Notes: generated by a model not told the origin, from the sequence alone. Counted from the stretch's first letter, positions 19,123-30,694 are shown. The stretch is 64,000 nucleotides of DNA from an uncultured Planctomycetia bacterium (GCA_938003765.1 CALKYE010000057.1:22942-86941); one strand, 5' to 3'. Program-made: numbers and translations.

Positions 19123-19203
19123 GGCGCTCCTTGGCGAGGCAGATCCTAGCAGGCCGCGGCGCGACGTTTCGAACCGCGCCCTCCCACGCGCGCGGGGCCG
19201 CGC

Positions 19204-19920
19204 TCAGCCGTGCTGCGCGGCGGCGCCGAGCCGTCCGAGCTCGCGCTCCGCGGCGGCGCGGAAGCCCGCGATGGTGGCCCGCATGTCGCGCGCGCCGAAC
19301 ACGGCGGAGCCCGCGACGAAGCAATTGGTCCCCGCCGCGGCGCACAGGGGCAGCGTCGCGTCGTTGAGCCCGCCGTCCATCTCGATGTCGCGCTCGAACC
19401 CGCGCTCGCGCAGCCAGCGCACCTTGGTCAACACCTCGGGCATGAACTTCTGCCCGCCGAAGCCCGGGAACACGCTCATCACGAGCACGAGGTCGACGGC
19501 GTCGAGGTAGTCGGCGATGCGCTCGGGCGGTGTGTCGGGGTTGATCGAGACTCCGACCTTGGCGACGCCGTTGTCGCGGAACGCGCGCGCCACCTCGCGC
19601 GCCGCGGCAGCGTTCGCGCACACCTCGGCGTGGAAGGTGAGCACGTGCGCGCCGGCCTTCGCGTAGTGAGCGGCGTAGCGCAGCGGCTCGGTGATCATCA
19701 GGTGCACGTCGAGCGGGCGCTTGGCCACCTTGCCGATCGCTTCCACCACCGGCGGCCCGATGGTCATGTTCGGCACGAAGTGGCCGTCCATCACGTCGAC
19801 GTGCAACCAGTCGGCGCCGGCGGCCTCGACGCGCGCGATGTCGTCGGCGAGGCGCACGAAGTCGGCCGAGAGGAGCGACGGGGAGATCTGGATCGGCGGC
19901 GTTTGCATGCTGATGCGCAT
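19204..19920 (-). CDS. rpe: Ribulose-phosphate 3-epimerase
   Basis: 238 aa from the ATG at 19920; a second ATG at 19908 is equally possible and gives the more usual 234 aa. No clear ribosome-binding site decides between them. Rpe interconverts ribulose-5-P and xylulose-5-P in the pentose phosphate pathway. Motifs: HVDVMDGHFVPNMTIGPPVV with metal-binding His and Asp, DVHLMI, VMSVFPGFGGQKF, and the phosphate-binding EMDGGLND. The Asn usually found in SVNPGFGGQ is Phe here. Same strand as accD. Confidence 0.93.
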   Translation of the reverse strand: MRISMQTPPIQISPSLLSADFVRLADDIARVEAAGADWLHVDVMDGHFVPNMTIGPPVVEAIGKVAKRPLDVHLMITEPLRYAAHYAKAGAHVLTFHAEVCANAAAAREVARAFRDNGVAKVGVSINPDTPPERIADYLDAVDLVLVMSVFPGFGGQKFMPEVLTKVRWLRERGFERDIEMDGGLNDATLPLCAAAGTNCFVAGSAVFGARDMRATIAGFRAAAERELGRLGAAAQHG

Positions 19921-19999
19921 CGTAGTGGAGCGAGCCGGAAGTTCGACCCAGATCCCGAGCAGCTCGCCGCGAGCGCCGGGATCGTCACTCGGCCTGCCC

Positions 20000-20542
20000 T
20001 CACGCGCCTCGGGACGGCGCGGACACCACCCTGCGCCGCAGCATGCCCCACGCGCCGAGAACGAGCGCGAGCGGAAGCCAGTAGCTCGCAAACGCAGCGA
20101 ACCCGAGAGCGCCGAACACGAGCGCTCCGCGAGGATCGAAGTGCGAGAAGACTCGCGCGAGCACGACGCCGAGCGCGCACGCCACTCCTGCTGCTGCGAG
20201 CGGACTCCAAAGAGGCCAGCGCAGCCAACGGCGCAGAAGATCCGCCGAGACTCCCAGCAGACTCACCAGCACGAACGTCGCGCTTCCCGCCAGCACGATC
20301 ACGAGCGCGCCGGCGGGATAGAACAGCGGCCCGCCGAGATCGCCATCGGTCACGACGGCAACCGCGAGCGCCCCAGCCGTGGCGAGCGTGAACAGCAGCA
20401 GCGGCACGACAACGGCGCACACGCCGGCGCACAACATGGCCGAGAGGTGCGCAACGAAGAACGTGGCGACCTCGCCCCAAGGCGTCGCCCTCGGAGCGAC
20501 TCGGGGACTCAGGATCGCAGATCGCGCGTCGGCTGGCGTCAT
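20000..20542 (-). CDS. Small multipass membrane protein
   Basis: 180 aa from ATG 20542. Four or five hydrophobic segments are visible (near residues 23-45, 50-70, 76-95, 105-125 and 140-165), separated by short Arg-rich loops, so it is an integral inner-membrane protein. No family motif was recognised. An upstream frame extension to 20689 exists but lacks protein-like character. It precedes rpe on the same strand by about 80 bp. Confidence 0.6.
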   Translation of the reverse strand: MTPADARSAILSPRVAPRATPWGEVATFFVAHLSAMLCAGVCAVVVPLLLFTLATAGALAVAVVTDGDLGGPLFYPAGALVIVLAGSATFVLVSLLGVSADLLRRWLRWPLWSPLAAAGVACALGVVLARVFSHFDPRGALVFGALGFAAFASYWLPLALVLGAWGMLRRRVVSAPSRGA

Positions 20543-20916
20543 CGGAGTGTGCGACTGTCCACCACGTGTCGCGTCGAATAGATCCACGCCGATCGCGCAG
20601 CGCACGGGCGCACGGCTCTTTCGACGCCGAACGCGGTGCGCCTCAAGTGTAGAGGGCGAGCCCGTGAGGTCGCTGCTCTCGATCGTCACGGACGGCGCGC
20701 GTGGACGTCACGCCGGGGGCAGCAGTTCCGGACCCGCTCGCTCGCAGACACGCAGCCTCCGAACGCCGCGGCAGTTCACACGACGACGGACACCGCAGTT
20801 GCTCGTCGCCGTTGCAAGCCACGGTTGCGCCGTGAGCACCCCGACCAGAGATCAGCGCACCGCAGCTCGGCCGACGGCCTCCGTCGCCGACGTCCGGCGT
20901 TGTCCAACTCCTCGCC
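20543..20916. other. Intergenic stretch, no gene recognised
   Basis: About 370 bp between the membrane protein and the methyltransferase remnant. No protein-like frame or strong hairpin is evident on either strand. It probably contains the promoter of the membrane-protein gene, but no convincing pair of hexamers was found. It may represent decayed sequence flanking the remnant. Confidence 0.4.
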
Positions 20917-21161
20917 GTGGACCGAACTCGCTGCGTGACGCTGCGCGCGCACTACCCGCGACAACTGCGCTGGCGGGATCGGGAGACCGCTCTCGCCGCC
21001 ACTCCGCTCCTGCCCGGCCAGCTCGTGCTCGATCTGGGCTGCGGCGTGGGCGACGTCGCAGCACGGCTCGTCGAGCGCGGCGCGCGGGTCGTCGGCGTCG
21101 ATCTGAACGAGGATTCGCTCGCCGCGCCGCGTTCACCGCGGGCCAGTCGCTGGCCAGGCGA
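20917..21161 (+). pseudogene. Truncated SAM-dependent methyltransferase remnant
   Basis: From the GTG at 20917 the plus strand encodes about 68 convincing residues: RWRDRETALAATPLLPG leading into VLDLGCGVGDVAARLVERG (motif I) and VVGVDLNEDSLA (end of beta 2). This is the first half of a class I methyltransferase. Homology breaks off near 21120, and the frame runs into the opposite-strand SGNH gene at 21162. The rest of the domain (beta 4 onward) is missing on both strands. Most likely a 5' fragment left by a deletion or rearrangement; the downstream border is approximate. Confidence 0.6.
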
Positions 21162-21890
21162 CTACTTGCCGTGTCGGCGCAGTTCCTCGCGCAGCACGGG
21201 TTCGAGCGCCGCGCCCCAGTGCGCGTACCCCGCCGGCGACAGGTGCAGGAAGTCCGGCATGTCAGCGGCATCGATCGACCCGTCGGCGCGCACCCAAGCG
21301 TCGCCGACAGCGACCGTGCGATAGCCGCCATTCGCCTGGCCGCTGCGCAGCGCTTGGTTGATCTGCGCGATCTCGCCGCGCATCGGGTTGAAGCGCTCGC
21401 CGCGCGGGAAGATCTCGTGCACGACGAGGCGCGCCTGCGGCGCCTGCTCGCGCACAACCGCGATGACACGCCGCACGCCCTCGAGCGTCTGCTCGCCGTT
21501 GTGCGTGCCGTGCCCGAGGTTGTTCGTTCCGATGAGCAGCACCACGACCTTCGGCGCGAGCCGCGTGATCGGCGCCTGCTCGAGCCGCCACAGCACGTGC
21601 TCGGTCCGATCGCCGGCCACCCCGAGATTCAGCGCGCCGAGCGGCGCGAAGCGCTCGTTCCACACGGCGAGCCCGGTGTCGTCCCAGGCCTGGGTGATCG
21701 AGTCGCCGAGGAACACCACGTCCGCCTGAGCAGTCTCTCGCGCGCGTCGCAGGCACTCGGCTTGCCGCGCGAGGATCCCGGGCTCCGTGCGCGGCGTCGC
21801 CACGAGCGCAGTGTTCGCAGGCTTGGGCGGAACGTCTTGCTGCGTGAGCGAGCCGAGGGCCAACAGCAACGCCGATATCACGAGCTTCAT
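21162..21890 (-). CDS. Secreted SGNH/GDSL-family hydrolase
   Basis: 242 aa. ATG 21890 gives a short signal peptide (KLVISALLLALGSLT). The SGNH blocks are complete: nucleophile in VFLGDSITQ near residue 60, Gly in GVAGDR, Asn in LLIGTNNLG, and the Asp/His pair in DFLHLSPAGY. The layout resembles platelet-activating factor acetylhydrolase-type esterases, often carbohydrate or lipid deacetylases in bacteria. Substrate unknown. The ATG is about 47 bp below the egtD stop on the same strand. Confidence 0.87.
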   Translation of the reverse strand: MKLVISALLLALGSLTQQDVPPKPANTALVATPRTEPGILARQAECLRRARETAQADVVFLGDSITQAWDDTGLAVWNERFAPLGALNLGVAGDRTEHVLWRLEQAPITRLAPKVVVLLIGTNNLGHGTHNGEQTLEGVRRVIAVVREQAPQARLVVHEIFPRGERFNPMRGEIAQINQALRSGQANGGYRTVAVGDAWVRADGSIDAADMPDFLHLSPAGYAHWGAALEPVLREELRRHGK

Positions 21891-21937
21891 CAGCTCACGA
21901 TACTTCAGGCGCGGCGCTCCTCGCAGTTGGAGCGGGC

Positions 21938-22888
21938 TCAACACGCCAGCCAATGCAGCGCGAAGAAGCGCTGTTCGTCCAACCAGACATGGCGGGGCTC
22001 GAAGCCAGCGGCGCGCGCGAGCCGGCGGAAGCCCTCGACGGTGTACTTGTGCGAGCACTCGGTGCGGAAGCTGTCGCCCTCGTCGAACTCGTGCGTGTGG
22101 GCGCCGATGCGCACGCACTGGCCCCGGCGCGAGATCAGGTGCATCTCGATGCGCTGTTCGGGCGGGTTGTAGAAGGCAGCGTGCTCGAACTGCGCGAGAT
22201 CGAAGTCCGCGGCCAGCTCGCGGTTCGCGCGCGCCAGGAGGTTCAGATTGAACTGCGCGGTGACGCCCTTCGAATCGTTGTAGGCCGCGTGCAGCACCGC
22301 GGGCGACTTGATCAGATCGACGCCGATCAACAGTCCGCCTCCGCGCAACCAGCGCGCCATGCGCCGCAGCAGGCGCTCGGCCTCGCCCGGGTTGAAGTTG
22401 CCGATCGAGGAGCCGGCGAAGAAGCCCACACGCCGGCCTGACGCGGGTCCGAGCTCCAGCTCGCGCGTGAAGTCCGCGGCCAGCGGCTCGACGCGCAACC
22501 CGGGGCGGCGCGTGCGCAGCTCCTCCGCGGCGCGCTCCAGGTGCTCGCCCGAGATGTCGATCGGAACGTAGCGCGCCACGGCGCGCAGCGTCGCGAGCAG
22601 TGCGCGCACCTTGGCCATCGCCCCGGCGCCGAACTCGATCAGCTCGACGCCTTCGCCGACCAGCGCTGCGAACTCCGACGCGTGCCGCGCGAGGAGCGCG
22701 AACTCCGTGCGCGTCGGGTAGTACTCGTCGAGCTCGCAGATCCGCTCGAAGAGTTGCGACCCGATGTCGTCGTAGAACCACTTGGGCGACACCGCGGGCT
22801 CGTCGGCGCGCAGGCCGTCGAGCAGCTCGAGTTCGAACTGCTCGCGCAGCGAGCGCGCTCGCGCGCCGTGGATCGAGGCGGCGCCCAT
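21938..22888 (-). CDS. egtD: L-histidine N-alpha-methyltransferase (EgtD)
   Basis: 316 aa. EgtD makes hercynine by trimethylating the alpha-amino group of histidine with SAM. Family features: KWFYDDIGSQLFERICELDEYYPTRTE near residues 40-66, the SAM-binding LIEFGAGAMAKV, YVPIDIS, FFAGSSIGNFNPGEA, and the C-terminal FRTECSHKYT segment with substrate-binding residues. It starts 6 bp after the egtB stop, so egtB-egtD form a tight operon for ergothioneine synthesis. An earlier enzyme EgtA is not seen. Confidence 0.93.
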   Translation of the reverse strand: MGAASIHGARARSLREQFELELLDGLRADEPAVSPKWFYDDIGSQLFERICELDEYYPTRTEFALLARHASEFAALVGEGVELIEFGAGAMAKVRALLATLRAVARYVPIDISGEHLERAAEELRTRRPGLRVEPLAADFTRELELGPASGRRVGFFAGSSIGNFNPGEAERLLRRMARWLRGGGLLIGVDLIKSPAVLHAAYNDSKGVTAQFNLNLLARANRELAADFDLAQFEHAAFYNPPEQRIEMHLISRRGQCVRIGAHTHEFDEGDSFRTECSHKYTVEGFRRLARAAGFEPRHVWLDEQRFFALHWLAC

Positions 22889-22894
22889 GGGACC

Positions 22895-24223
22895 TCAGCG
22901 CTCGCGCGCGAGCCGCAGCCCGCTGAACTGCCAGCGCGCGGCAGGTGCGAAGAAGTTGCGGTAGGTGACCCGGCTGTGTCCGCGGGGCGTGGCGCAGCTG
23001 CCGCCGCGCAGCACCAGCTGCCCCACCATGAACTTGCCGTTGTACTCCGCCACCGCGCCCGGCAACGGGCGGAAGCGTGGGTACGGGTCGTACGAGGAGC
23101 GCGTCCACTGCCAGACGGCGCCGAAGAGCTGACGAAGCTCGCCGCTACCGCGCGCAGCGCGAGGCTGCGGATCGGCGCTTGCGCACTCGAAGCCGGCCGC
23201 GCACTCGCGATCCGCGCCGGTGCGCCGCGCAGCCGCCTCCCACTCGAACTCGGTCGGCAGCCGCGCTCCGCACCATTCGGCGAAGGCCGCCGCCTCGTAG
23301 AACGAGACGTGCGCGACGGGTTCGTCGGGGTCGAGCTCGCGCTCGCCGTACAGCGTGAAGCGCGTCGCCTCGTGTTCGTTCCAGTACAGCGGGGCGCGCC
23401 AACCTTGCTCGTTGACTGCGCGCCAACCGTCGCTGAGCCACAGCTCGGCCCTCCGGTAGCCGCCGTCGTCGATGAACTCGCGGTACTCGCGGTTGGTCAC
23501 CAGGTCGCGCGCGAGCTCGAACGGCGCCAGACGCACGACGTGCTCGGGCCGCTCGTTGTCGAACGCAAAGCCCGTCGGCCCGGCGCCGATGCTCGCCTCG
23601 CAGGCGTCGAACGCGACCCAGCGCGGAGCGTCGCCCGCCTCGCGCGGCGCGCGCGGAGGTTCGCCTGGCAAACAAGCCGGGCGCAGCGGATTGAGCGACA
23701 GCAGGTGCTGGACGTCGGTGAGGATCAGCTCCTGGTGCTGCTCCTCGTGCGCAAGGCCCAGTTCGAGGAGCGGCGCCGCCGCGCGCCACTGGGACTCGTC
23801 GCAAGCCTCGATGAAGCGCTCGAGAGCGCGCTCCACCGCCGCGCGGTACTCAAGCACCAGCGCCAGCTCCGGCCGCGTCAGCATCCCGCGCGCGGGCCGC
23901 GGATGGCGCGGGCCGAGGCTCTCGTAGTACGAGTTGAACAGCTCGCCGAAGCGCGCGTCGAAGGGCTGGTAGCCGCGGCACAGCGGGCCGAGCACGAGCG
24001 CCTCGAAGAACCACGTGGTGTGCGCGAGGTGCCACTTCACAGGGCTCGCGTCGGGCATCGACTGCGCGCACTGGTCCTCGGCGCTGAGCGGTGCGGCCAG
24101 CGCCAGGCTCGTCGCACGGATGCGCCGCAGTCGCTCGAGGCCTGTGACGCGCTCGAATGCTTGCTCCGCGCTCGGCGCTGCGCCGTTGCGTGCGAGCGGC
24201 GGCCCTTCCAATGCGTGCTCCAT
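22895..24223 (-). CDS. egtB: Ergothioneine sulfoxide synthase EgtB
   Basis: 442 aa from ATG 24223. Non-heme iron enzyme that joins a thiol donor to hercynine. The N-terminal DinB_2 domain carries the iron ligands: WHLAHT near residues 64-69 and the HX3HXE motif H159-H163-E165 (HEEQHQE). The C-terminal formylglycine-generating-enzyme-like domain begins near residue 215, with RLPTEFEWEAA, a Trp-rich AVWQWTRSSYDPYPRF, and VLRGGSCATPRGHSRVTYRNFF. First gene of egtB-egtD. The thiol donor (gamma-glutamyl-Cys or Cys) cannot be told from this reading, and no egtA, egtC or egtE gene is nearby. Confidence 0.93.
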   Translation of the reverse strand: MEHALEGPPLARNGAAPSAEQAFERVTGLERLRRIRATSLALAAPLSAEDQCAQSMPDASPVKWHLAHTTWFFEALVLGPLCRGYQPFDARFGELFNSYYESLGPRHPRPARGMLTRPELALVLEYRAAVERALERFIEACDESQWRAAAPLLELGLAHEEQHQELILTDVQHLLSLNPLRPACLPGEPPRAPREAGDAPRWVAFDACEASIGAGPTGFAFDNERPEHVVRLAPFELARDLVTNREYREFIDDGGYRRAELWLSDGWRAVNEQGWRAPLYWNEHEATRFTLYGERELDPDEPVAHVSFYEAAAFAEWCGARLPTEFEWEAAARRTGADRECAAGFECASADPQPRAARGSGELRQLFGAVWQWTRSSYDPYPRFRPLPGAVAEYNGKFMVGQLVLRGGSCATPRGHSRVTYRNFFAPAARWQFSGLRLARER

Positions 24224-24778
24224 CGTGGCGCGCAGTCGTGCCTCGCGCGCGCCGCGTCCTCGGGAGATTAGCCGCACCCTCCGCAGCCTTCTAGTTGCGG
24301 GTGCAAGGAATTGCGCGCGACGAAACGGGCTTCTTCTCCCGTGCTCTGCGCGAGGTGGCCGCGTCCGTCCAGCGATCGCGGCCCGGCGCGTCGAGCGGTC
24401 AGCGAGCCGTCGCATCGTCCGGTCCCCAGGCGCCTCGTCCGTGCGGCGACCTCGGCCGTCGAAACTCGTCCCGACGAACCTCCACCGCTTGCTTGGCCGC
24501 TCTCGCGCCCGCACTGCCCGATCGAGAGCTCGACCACCAGCGCGTGCTGACGCCGGCATCTGCGCGGCGCAAACACGCCGCTTCCGAGCGCGCGCTCGCC
24601 TCCGCGGCGGCTCTCCCGATGTCGACCCAACGCGCGTCGCGAGCGCCTCGACGGACGATCGCTGCAGCATGAGGAGGCTGCCGCGCGCCGGATGCTGCTG
24701 TCCGCGGACGCGGCGCACTCGCATCGACGCGCGAACCGCGACAAGATCGGACAAGTGGAGCGCGCGCAACGGGGAGCA
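24224..24778. other. Divergent intergenic region egtB / membrane protein
   Basis: About 550 bp between divergent genes. Frames here are Arg/Ser/Ala-rich and do not look like proteins. The minus-strand leader of egtB contains an imperfect GCACCC...GGGTGC stem (about 24269-24302) and a TAATCT hexamer (plus agatta near 24256), but no good -35. No RNA gene was recognised. Confidence 0.4.
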
Positions 24779-26185
24779 GTGAGCGATCGGGAGTCGGCGC
24801 GCGGGTCGCTGCGCCGCGCTCTACGCCTTCTCGCGCTGACCCTCGCCGGCCTCGTGGCGCTCGTGGTCTCGGCGCTGGTCGTGGCCATGATCGCCGGCCG
24901 GATTCGCAGCGCCGCTGCGCTCGATCGACTGCGCGCGAGCGGAGCACCCGTTTACCCCGCGGACCTGCGCGTTGCGCCGAGTCCGATCGCTGCGAGTTAC
25001 GACGCTTGGGTGCAGCGCGGTCGCGACGTGGAGGAGCCGTTCGGCGCGTTCGAAGAAGGCCGTCTGCCGGAGTGCGCGGACTCCGTCGCTGTGCTCGTCA
25101 ACGCGAGCTTCGCCGACCTGGCCTTGCGCGAGGACCTTCAGTTCGCGACCGAGGATCCCCTTCGCGCGGGCCGACTGACCGACTGTCAGCGCGCGGTCCA
25201 CCGCGCTTGGCTGGCGGAAAGCTCGTCGACACTCGCGTGGGCGACGAGTCTCGAGTCGAGCGCGCGACCGGACTGGCGGATGCTGCTCAGCTCCGACCTC
25301 ACGCCCGTCGAGCTGCTCACGCGAGCTGGCGCGGGTTCGACCCAGCGCGCCGCAGAAGCGCTGTCGGTCGCCATGTTGAACGAAGCGTGGAGCGGCAACT
25401 CCGACGAAGCCGTGCGACTGTGCGCGCGAGTGTTCGAGCTCGCCGACGTCTACCGCGAGGCGCCGAACATGCTGGCCTTCGAGATGCTCGGGCTCCAAGA
25501 GTCGATGGCGCTGAGCGCGCTGCAGGCTCTGGTGCTCGCACTTCCGTCGGAGGTCGACCTGCAACGAATCGAAGCTCAGCTCGATGCCGTGGGCGCCATC
25601 GAGCGCTTCCGGTTCGCGCTGGAAGGCCAGCGCGCGCAGACGAATGCCTGCTTCCGCGACATCGCCGACGGGCTCAGCCCGTTCCCCGTCGAGACTTGGA
25701 CCGAACGGCTCGACGCACTGGCCGTTCGCATCGCCGCTGACTGGTTGCTCTCGAGCGAACTCGGCCGCTTCGAGCAGCAATTCGCGCTTCTCGGACGAGG
25801 CTACGCGCAAACCAAGCCGCTCCTCGAGCGAATGGACGCGAAGCGCGACGCGTGGCTTCCCCACTCGCCCACACGTTCGAGCGCCGCGCACGACGCGCTG
25901 TTCCTCGCGCAGCTCGAGACCAATCGACTGCTCTGCCAAGCGCTGCTCATCGCTTACCGCGACGGCCTCGACGCCGCGAGCGCATGGGCGCGGCAGCAGC
26001 CCGATCCGTTCGGCACGGAAACACTCCGCGTGCGAGTCGACGCCGACGGCGTGCTCACGGTCTGGTCGGTGGGCGCGAACGGCAGCGACGACAGCGCCCC
26101 CTTGCCGCCGTGGGCGATCGAAGACTGGGGAATCCACCTGCCCCCCGACCGTGCGATCCGCTTCCGCCCACGCCGAGATCGTTAG
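24779..26185 (+). CDS. Membrane-anchored protein of unknown function
   Basis: 468 aa from a GTG preceded by ggggag. A single transmembrane helix lies near residues 17-40 (LLALTLAGLVALVVSALVVAMIAG), after a basic start, so the bulk is outside the cytoplasmic membrane. The remainder is mostly helical with many Leu/Ala/Arg residues and no cysteine pattern or catalytic motif; the C-terminus has a short beta segment (LRVRVDADGVLTVWSVG). Similar architectures occur as lineage-specific hypothetical proteins of Planctomycetes. An ATG upstream at 24692 would extend the frame with low-complexity sequence. It is isolated: divergent from egtB and convergent with pgk. Confidence 0.65.
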   Translation: MSDRESARGSLRRALRLLALTLAGLVALVVSALVVAMIAGRIRSAAALDRLRASGAPVYPADLRVAPSPIAASYDAWVQRGRDVEEPFGAFEEGRLPECADSVAVLVNASFADLALREDLQFATEDPLRAGRLTDCQRAVHRAWLAESSSTLAWATSLESSARPDWRMLLSSDLTPVELLTRAGAGSTQRAAEALSVAMLNEAWSGNSDEAVRLCARVFELADVYREAPNMLAFEMLGLQESMALSALQALVLALPSEVDLQRIEAQLDAVGAIERFRFALEGQRAQTNACFRDIADGLSPFPVETWTERLDALAVRIAADWLLSSELGRFEQQFALLGRGYAQTKPLLERMDAKRDAWLPHSPTRSSAAHDALFLAQLETNRLLCQALLIAYRDGLDAASAWARQQPDPFGTETLRVRVDADGVLTVWSVGANGSDDSAPLPPWAIEDWGIHLPPDRAIRFRPRRDR

Positions 26186-26307
26186 CTCCGCGGAGAGGGC
26201 TGTGGGCGCTCTGAACGCTCCGAGCGCGAAGTGGATTCTCGCTTGCGTCGGGCCGCGCTGCCTGCCCGCGAGCGGCGTCGACCGACCGACGTGCACGCAA
26301 CAGCGAA

Positions 26308-26344
26308 GCAGCCCGCGCGGAACGTTGAGTTCCGCGCGGGCTGC
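26308..26344. terminator. Strong bidirectional hairpin terminator
   Basis: A perfect 16-bp inverted repeat (26308-26323 with 26329-26344) around a 5-nt loop gttga. It lies between the convergent unknown membrane gene and pgk, and no T-tract is needed for the hairpin to be the most stable one seen in this window. Confidence 0.85.
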
Positions 26345-26385
26345 GTGAAGTGAACGTGCGCGTCGCGAGGATCGCGACGAACGCG

Positions 26386-28723
<2,338 letters not shown>

Positions 28724-28725
28724 CA

Positions 28726-28737
28726 CGCCGTACGGCG
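28726..28737. promoter_or_regulatory. 12-bp perfect palindrome abutting the gap -35
   Basis: cgccgtacggcg reads the same on both strands and lies 2 bp upstream of the -35 of the candidate gap promoter. A dimeric regulator could bind here. Role is inferred from position only. Confidence 0.4.
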
Positions 28738-29005
28738 AGTCGGGGTGTCCGAAAACAACTGCGGACGCGGTCCGGCGCGGGGCCCGAGCCGCGCTCTCGC
28801 ACGCGCTTCGGCGAGCGCGCTTCGCAACGAGCCGATGCGCAGGGTGCGCTCGCGCGGCGCGCCTCGGCCGTAAGTCGTTACCGCTGCCACCCCTGGAGCG
28901 GGCGCTGAGCGAGACGGCGGAAAAGTGGGTCAGAGCGAGGCATCGAGCGCCGATCCTCTCCCCCCGTTGCGAGCCCGGGCCGTACCCTGGAATCGCTCTC
29001 TTCCG
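28738..29005. other. Divergent intergenic remainder gap / tilS
   Basis: About 270 bp without a recognised gene. It ends in a TACCCT hexamer (28983-28988), 17 bp before the tilS ATG, which may be its -10; no good -35 at 17 bp was seen. Together with the gap promoter elements this makes the region a plain divergent promoter region. Confidence 0.4.
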
Positions 29006-30628
29006 ATGCAGTTCGAAACCACGCCCCAGACCGCTCCCCGCCGCGCGCCGGCGTGGGGTGAACGCTGGCCCGCCCTGGCGCGGGCGCAGGGGGTGGCGCT
29101 GAGGGAGCCGGTGGTCCTGGCGCTCTCGGGCGGCGCCGACAGCGTGCTGCTGCTGCACTGGCTCCACGCCGCGCAGGAGACGCCTTTCACGGCCGTCCAC
29201 GTGCACCACGGGCTGCGCGGAGTCCAGGCCGACGAGGACGCCGACTTCTGCCGCGAACTGTGCCGCTCGCTCGACGTCCCGTTCCGCCTGCGGCGCGCGG
29301 ACTTGAGCGACGCGCACGGCTCGCTCGAGGCCCACGCCCGCAACGCGCGCTACGCACTGCTCCTCGAGGAGGCCCAGGCGCTGCGCGTTCGACTGCTGGT
29401 GACCGCACACCACTCCGACGATGCGCTCGAGGGCGTGCTCATGCGCTGGGTGCGCGGGACCGAGTTGCCCGGCCTCGTCGGTCCGCAGCCCGACGGCCAG
29501 TGGCGCTCGCGCGCCGGCTGGAACGTCCGCGTCCTGCGTCCGCTGCTGGGCATGCGACGCCATGAGATCCGCGAGCTGCTCGCCGGCGCCGAGCTGAGCT
29601 GGCGCGAGGATTCGAGCAACGGCGATCCGCGCTTCACCCGCAACCGCGTGCGCGGTCAGTTGCTCCCGCGCATCGAGTCCCTGGCCGGCTCGGAGGGTGT
29701 CGAGCACCTGCGGCGCTTCGCACAAGCCGTCGAGCAGCTCGAGAGCGACCTGAGCGCGCGCACCGCGCACCTGACCTGGAGCGAGTTGCCCGCCGTGGCC
29801 GCCACGCGTCGCCGCGAAGATCGCACTCTCGGCGGCGCTCTGTCTCGCGCGCGACTGCGGGCGCTCCCGCGTGCGCTGCGTCGCCGAGCGCTGTGGCGCC
29901 TGCTGCTCGAAGCGACACAAGAGGCGCCGTCGCGCGCGCAGCTCGACGAGTTGGTCAGCGCGCTCGACGACCAGGACTGCTCGCGCCACGGCCTGCGCGG
30001 CGGCTGGATCGTGCGCCTCAACCGCACGCGCTTCGAGCTGCACCCGCCGCTCGAGAAGCTCTTCGACGGTCCGCGCGACGCTGCGCGCCAGCTCTCGCTC
30101 GGCTTCGGCGACGGCGAGCGCTCGCCGCGCCCGTCGGCCTGGGTCGCGTCGCTCGCGGCGCCGCCCGAAGGCTTCGTGCTCCCCGCTCCGGGTTCGGTCA
30201 CGCTGCCCGACGGCCGTCGCATCAGCGCCAGCATCGTCCCCCACGATCCCGCGCGCGCCATCCCGCGTTCGCCCAACGTGGTCGAGCTCGACGCGCGCGA
30301 GCTCCCCGCGCGACTGCGCGTGCGCTGGCCGGCGAGCGGCGATCGCTTCCAGCCGCTGGGCTGCGCCGGCACGCGTCCGCTGCGCCGCTTCCTCGCCGAC
30401 GCGGGAGTTCCCGCGCGCGAGCGACGGCTCGTGCCGCTGGTGTACGCGCACGACGAACTCCTGTGGGTCGCCGGGTTGAGGCCAGCGCATCCTCGACGCG
30501 TGCAGGAGTCCACCAGCGCGCGACTGCGGCTGGAGCTCCACTCCGGCTCGCCGTGGCGGCCGGGACGCGACGACGGTGTGAGCCGCAACGTTTCGAGCTC
30601 GCGTTCGCGTCAGCTCGAACTGTTCTGA
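29006..30628 (+). CDS. tilS: tRNA(Ile)-lysidine synthase
   Basis: 540 aa from ATG 29006. TilS adds lysine to C34 of the CAU-anticodon tRNA-Ile, allowing it to read AUA. The PP-loop SGGADS is near residues 41-46 (ALSGGADSVLLLHWL). Further family marks are VHHGLRG, ARNARYALL, TAHHSDDALEGVLMRWVRG and WREDSSNGDPRFTRNRVRG. A C-terminal domain after about residue 400 contains the DRFQPLG-type substrate-binding segment. An upstream start at 28925 is in frame but adds non-conserved sequence. Confidence 0.92.
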   Translation: MQFETTPQTAPRRAPAWGERWPALARAQGVALREPVVLALSGGADSVLLLHWLHAAQETPFTAVHVHHGLRGVQADEDADFCRELCRSLDVPFRLRRADLSDAHGSLEAHARNARYALLLEEAQALRVRLLVTAHHSDDALEGVLMRWVRGTELPGLVGPQPDGQWRSRAGWNVRVLRPLLGMRRHEIRELLAGAELSWREDSSNGDPRFTRNRVRGQLLPRIESLAGSEGVEHLRRFAQAVEQLESDLSARTAHLTWSELPAVAATRRREDRTLGGALSRARLRALPRALRRRALWRLLLEATQEAPSRAQLDELVSALDDQDCSRHGLRGGWIVRLNRTRFELHPPLEKLFDGPRDAARQLSLGFGDGERSPRPSAWVASLAAPPEGFVLPAPGSVTLPDGRRISASIVPHDPARAIPRSPNVVELDARELPARLRVRWPASGDRFQPLGCAGTRPLRRFLADAGVPARERRLVPLVYAHDELLWVAGLRPAHPRRVQESTSARLRLELHSGSPWRPGRDDGVSRNVSSSRSRQLELF

Positions 30629-30656
30629 CCTGACACGAGCCGCACAGGCCGTAGCG

Positions 30657-30685
30657 GTGACTTGCGGCGCCCCACGGGGTACCCT
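30657..30685 (+). promoter_or_regulatory. Candidate promoter of the yggS-kinase-yggU operon
   Basis: GTGACT (30657-30662), 17-bp spacer, TACCCT (30680-30685). The GTG of yggS is only 10 bp from the -10, so the mRNA would be nearly leaderless. Confidence 0.4.
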
Positions 30686-30694
30686 CTTTCCCCC

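Noticed and set aside
20379..22172. A long plus-strand frame covering the region of the methyltransferase remnant and SGNH gene
   Set aside because: It mixes Arg/Ser-rich and antisense sequence. The real methyltransferase remnant is in another frame.
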